A DNA stretch of 64,000 bases from contig CM060078.1 of assembly GCA_030533445.1 (NCBI GenBank), forward strand, positions 26,155,591-26,219,590, in the 5' to 3' direction. This document shows positions 59,701-64,000 of the stretch, piece after piece. Under the pieces are notes generated by a model. The model had not been told where the DNA came from and did not search any database. It saw nothing but the letters and a program-made list of their open reading frames with translations. The translations under genes were made by a program, and so were the position numbers. Each line of letters opens with the position of its first letter. Position 1 is the first letter of the stretch. Source of the DNA: Cyprinodon diabolis (taxonomy: Eukaryota; Chordata; Actinopteri; Cyprinodontiformes; Cyprinodontidae).

Positions 59701-62700
59701 CTATGCCTTCCTCTTTATCCTCTTCTCTTTGATCTCATTCAGTACCAGCCATGCCTTCTTCTGGCAGGAATGTGAAGCTGATGATTGCTGATATCACCCC
59801 TGATCTAATTGTCAGTATGATCACAAAGGAAAAACAAAGCAACCAAAGAATACTTTATAGACCTCAAAGATCATTGTTTGTTATGAACTTTCAAATGCAG
59901 ACAAAAAAGGGTAGCCAATGCTTGTTTGTCTGCTTTTTCCATTGCTTTGATCAAATTTTCTTTGCAATTTCCCAAGTTTCTGCTGCTCTTTTTCTTACAT
60001 TTTTCTTCTATATGAGGTTAAAGAAAGCTAGCTAGGTGTGTCTTATCTTAGTCCAGCCTGTGATGCATCAAAATTTCAAATCTGCTGTACCTGCACTATC
60101 AAGCAATACTTTGACCAGCTGTTGAGCCAAGCAGGTAGTAGACAAAGCAGGAAGGGGAGGGCTGAAGACAGAGAGTGGAGAGAGATGGGTACCTCAGTGG
60201 ACATTGACATTTTCTGTTAAGACATTAAAAAGCCTAGAGTCGAGGTATGTTAGAAAAAAAACCTTAAGAGGAAGGAAATGGATCAAAGGGAAGAAAGGGA
60301 ACACCCCAACCATTTTGCTCCACCATGTGCCACACAGTACGCCCTCTGAATTCTGGCCCCTCGACCTTGCTTATGCGTTTTCTGTAGAAATGCAATCAGG
60401 GATTTCCCCCGGAGGTAGAATGTGGCTGGAGACCAGCAGGGTCCCAGCTATGAAAGGAGGGGTCAAAACAGCAGCAGGCAGCACTTTCTAAATTGAAGTC
60501 AATAACACAACAGGCCATTCTATCAGCGCTGGTCCTCCCACACAGCCTGCTTACAGTCGCTAAGGACAGAGAAGTGTAGAATGTTGACAGAGTTCTCCAA
60601 AGCAACCCTACGCATGGCAACATGTGTTTGTGTAGGTGAACCCATGAGGAAAAGGCGTCAGTGATAAAAGGTGTGGGTTGAAACACTCGTTTTTTTTTGT
60701 TTTTTTTTTTGACTTAAAGAAATGAAATTAAATAAAAATGTTTGTTTCCCAAATGTTTAACTCCTCTGCAACAACAATCCAGTACTTTTGAAATGCTCTG
60801 AAATGAATTCCTCTCAATTAGGGAATCCATTGAGATTTTGAATACAAACCCGACCAAACACTGAGCCCACACTTAAAAGTGATTATTTTCCACATCTAGC
60901 TGTTGTGTGAAATCTTGCCAATGCAGGCATATTTGAGACACATGCACATGCAGCCTTATTTTGCTGTTAATCCCTTTCCGCATGTTAGCACTTCTACATA
61001 GCTTAGGGGGATTAAAAAGGGGTATGGTTGGCCTTCTCTGAGCACGAGTAAAAAAAGAAAAAAGGAAATTAGTGACTGGTAGGCAGACATCCGGCTGACA
61101 TGGCAGGCCCTGTGTGTCGGTGCACGTGCGGTAAGCTGACATACTTTTACATCTAATGATAACTATGTAATGATCGCTGAAACATCTGCACGGCATCAAC
61201 CAGGCAAGGCTCGTTTAAAAGCTTGCTCTTTTTGCTTACATTTGCTGAGCTAAACGTTTAAAAAGTTGATCGACTGCAGTTTTAATACCCTGGTTTCCCA
61301 GTAGTGTGCTGATCTGCTTAGATTTGTTGTTTTTTTTTTTGTTTTGTTTTTTACAGACAATTTTATGATCCGAAAACAGTTTTCATTTTCTAGGATAGAT
61401 GGCTTTAAAGAACTTGCGGTATGAAAGCTGCCTTTTCTTGTCAAAAAGAATAAATATCCATAAGAAATTAGGGAGATGTATTTTTTATGCTAAAGGTCAC
61501 ACCTTTGTTTGCTTAAGCAGATCTGTGATTATTCATTGCAACACAAATAGATCCATGTCGCTCACAGGCCATTGCCTTCTTCCCCAAATACTAATGCTCT
61601 TACCCTGTAGCCTGTCAGTCCCTTGACTGATAGCATCAGTCTAGGTCACTTGCACCCTAGTTGTGTTTATTGGTGTGTGGCCCAGTTATTTTTTCAATAA
61701 AACCCTCTCGCTGCACATGCACACCCAGTGCACAGAGGACTGACTTGACACATGAATGAACAGTGGTAATTTCCCTAGGCAGACATTGATTTCACTTTCA
61801 TTAAACTGCCTTGCTTGACATCCTGATGAAAATCATAATTTTGACTAGAAACTTATCCCTTTATTTCACTACGCCTTATTTTTAAATCTAAAGTGACTTT
61901 ACAATAACAGCTTATGAGCAAACCCAATTTAAGAAAGATGTTGAAAGAGTTTTGATATCGACAACAAATGACATTGATTAAAGTTGATGCCGTCACACTG
62001 TAGTATTGAAGCAAGTTTGCAGTTTACTTTTTTATTTAATGAGTCAGAGTGTCTATCTGTGTTTCTCTTGGTCTTTGTTGTTCATAATCTTCTGTCATTC
62101 TTGATAAATCAGGACCTTCCAACCTTGATATGAACTGCCTTGTTATAATAAGTTGCATTATTTTGACACTAGAATCTTATGAATGACTCACTACAAAATC
62201 TCTGCAGAACTAGATGACATCTGAGGAGCTACTTCAGGTCGTTTGTTCAGGTTTAGATCAGGAATGTTTAAATGGGGCTGTGGCTCTTTGTCAAAGCTTT
62301 ACAATGCATTCAAATCATACTTGAATATTAAAAATGTGTTTCAAGAATCAAATAAAATCTACAAAAAGTTGGAGTTCTGACCTAAAAAGTCAGAGCACCC
62401 ACAACCATTATTATATTAACTAAATAATTTCAATACTGCAAAAACAATGCTTATATTAAATGCAAATACTGGGGTTTGTTTTACTTCGTTCTAAATATTC
62501 ATAATCGGTTAATGGGTTATAGAAAACATCAGTTAGATATAATTCTCAGCTAATGAGATCTCACCTCCTCAGTTCTGCCTATTGAGCTCCTTTCAGAACC
62601 TGCGATTTTAAGGTTCTGTCACTTTTTTGCCAATAAGCTATAGCTATACACATGGCTCCAAATTGATGGACATATGAACAAATGTACGTCTTTGACCAAG

Positions 62701-63612
62701 AAGCTGAAAGGTTAACCTCCTGCAAAAACCCAGTGATGATGCAGAGGGTGCTGTCTGAACAGAAAATTAGGTAATGATCACTTAGTAGTTCTTGATGCTC
62801 AATTCAGTTTTTGGTTCTGTTTTTTTAAATCGACTTTTTTGGCTCAACTTTTCTTGCTACTTTTCAAATGTGAATGTCAAGCTGCTGCGTTAATGGGCAA
62901 GGACACCAAAGCAACCCGCAGGTGACTATCACTAGAAGTGTCCAATGAATTGTTATGGGGAAAAAGCCAATCAAAAAAATAAGTGCATGCTTGTCATTTT
63001 TATTATCCAGACACCAACAAAACATTTAGTTATTGTTATTAATTAGGTGGAATAAAAAAAAAAGTCTCTTGGACTATTTCTTCATACAGTAGACCTCAAT
63101 TAAAGTTCAAAAACAGATAAAATTATTTTTACATAATAGATACCCCCTTTAAAACCCTGATCCTTCTGTTGCTGCAATCATACGGTTATTTTGCTTTAAA
63201 TTAGGAGCAGAAATGTCCAACGCAGACTGAAATGCTTTGTGTCGAGTGCTAACATAAACAGCTTATCAGTGAAGCAGGTTTGTATTTCAAGGCCAGTCAC
63301 AACATAGAATATCAGTATGTTAAAAACATTTCTATTTCCTGAGGTTCCTGAATACAACAGCAGCACCCAAGCTGTCATCCATAATTTCAAACCCATCTGC
63401 TTCAAGGCCTACTCCTATGCTGAGGAGTCAGTAATTTGAAACTAAAAAAGTAAATCCAAAACTGAAAAAAACTCTTGAAAATAATTAAAAAAAATTCTTA
63501 TTTGTTTTATGCTACATTGTATTCCATGTTCTTTTTCAAATCTTTATTCAGTTTTAAAAAGGTTTTTCAGTTTTATTTTCTGTCAAAATAGTTTTTGAAC
63601 TTACCTTTTTTT
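53761..63612 (+). other. SND1: Giant SND1 intron, far side of LRRC4
   Basis: No SND1 exon or other coding gene was recognised. To about 58000 no mobile element is evident. A decayed copy of the common repeat also seen at 23060 is at about 58385-58570. A short imperfect inverted repeat (58227-58236 / 58279-58288, AGCAGCCATT and AATGGCTGCC) lies in a block with ATTATGATGAG words that may be conserved. The open frames around 59751-60491 show no family resemblance. Confidence 0.7.
58385..58570 (+). repeat. Decayed common teleost repeat
   Basis: The words TTCTATTCAGTCTTTAATAT, AGCTCCAGATCACCACAGAT and GCATTTTACAAGAAAAACTG follow the pattern of the fish repeat that starts with an ATTTATATAGCGCCAA-type sequence (compare 23085-23105). 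It is strongly diverged. Confidence 0.4.
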
Positions 63613-63616
63613 TTAA

Positions 63617-64000
63617 AGCTACAGTGTGTAATAATTACAGAGATATACAGTCAGAAATGTAATATATTATACATAACTATGTTATTTATCATCATCTACG
63701 AGCTCAGCCTCTTAACCTTAATAGTTGCGTTGCCTTAGAATTCGTTATTTATAATTACATAGGAACGGGTCTCGCAGCCATGGAGGCAGACATCTTTGCG
63801 CTACGGCAGTGCAGAGCCAACAAACTAGGATTGCGAGATCGCCAAAACGTCACAACGATGTAGAAAAAATAACGGGTATATTTATTATCTTAAGTCTACA
63901 TGAAATCTATACCCTACACAGACTAATGAAATACTATCTGTAAAATTATCTATGTAAACAAACCTCATCACTTGAGAAGGTAGGTGATGCGGACGTCGTG
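63617..64000 (-). mobile_element. TTAA-flanked MITE, copy C, cut by window end
   Basis: TTAA at 63613-63616 is followed by AGCTACAGTGTGTAATAATT, the same end and orientation as copy B2. At least 384 bp are visible. The interior matches copy A throughout, including the CCAAAACGTCACAACGATGT block that copy B2 lacks. The other terminus lies beyond the window. Confidence 0.85.

Noticed and set aside
59751..60035. 94-codon frame after an AG acceptor-like site
   Set aside because: There is no match to SND1 or any family, low-complexity residues dominate, and no partner exon is seen.

Overview
This is vertebrate nuclear DNA, almost certainly from a teleost fish. It is AT-rich, carries exons bounded by GT/AG splice sites and introns up to tens of kilobases. 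It also holds repeats typical of fish: a 5'-truncated Rex3-like LINE with a (GATG)n tail, hAT-type MITEs with 8-bp target duplications, TTAA-flanked MITEs and tRNA-derived SINEs. The species cannot be named from the sequence.

Only two protein-coding genes can be supported. On the + strand, four consecutive internal exons of SND1 (Tudor-SN/p100) lie at 2128-2238, 4194-4266, 8540-8681 and 26666-26775. They join in frame and cover the end of the third staphylococcal-nuclease-like domain and the first part of the fourth. The 5' and 3' parts of SND1 lie outside the window. The last visible intron runs from 26776 past the window end (more than 37 kb). Inside it, on the - strand, sits the single-exon coding region of LRRC4 (netrin-G ligand 2) at 48937-51795. 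The same nested, antiparallel SND1/LRRC4 arrangement exists in mammals.

The main surprise is the LRRC4 protein. Its ectodomain, membrane segment and last residues (PDZ ligand ETQI) are orthodox. Its cytoplasmic tail, however, is about 370 residues against roughly 105 in human LRRC4. The excess is a Tyr/Pro/Lys-rich array of about 30 [DE][YF] motifs, with a core of six back-to-back units of exactly 17 residues (51 bp). The ectodomain also has a one-residue insertion that creates RGD in an LRR, and a low-complexity stalk that ends in five Gly-X-Y triplets.

Layout: 1-2127 upstream SND1 intron with a Myb/SANT-like transposon remnant; 2128-8681 three SND1 exons, with an AC microsatellite, a hAT MITE and a foldback repeat; 8682-26665 an 18-kb intron rich in mobile elements; 26666-26775 fourth exon; 26776-40000 intron with an inverted-repeat element, a SINE, a LINE-like tail and a THAP remnant; 40000-58000 a zone with almost no recognisable repeats, centred on LRRC4; 58000-64000 intron with scattered repeats and a TTAA MITE cut by the window end.

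SND1 is a broadly expressed RNA-binding nuclease and co-activator, and LRRC4 is a neuronal postsynaptic adhesion protein. Nothing in the sequence links their functions; the likely link is positional, with LRRC4 regulatory DNA sitting in SND1 introns.
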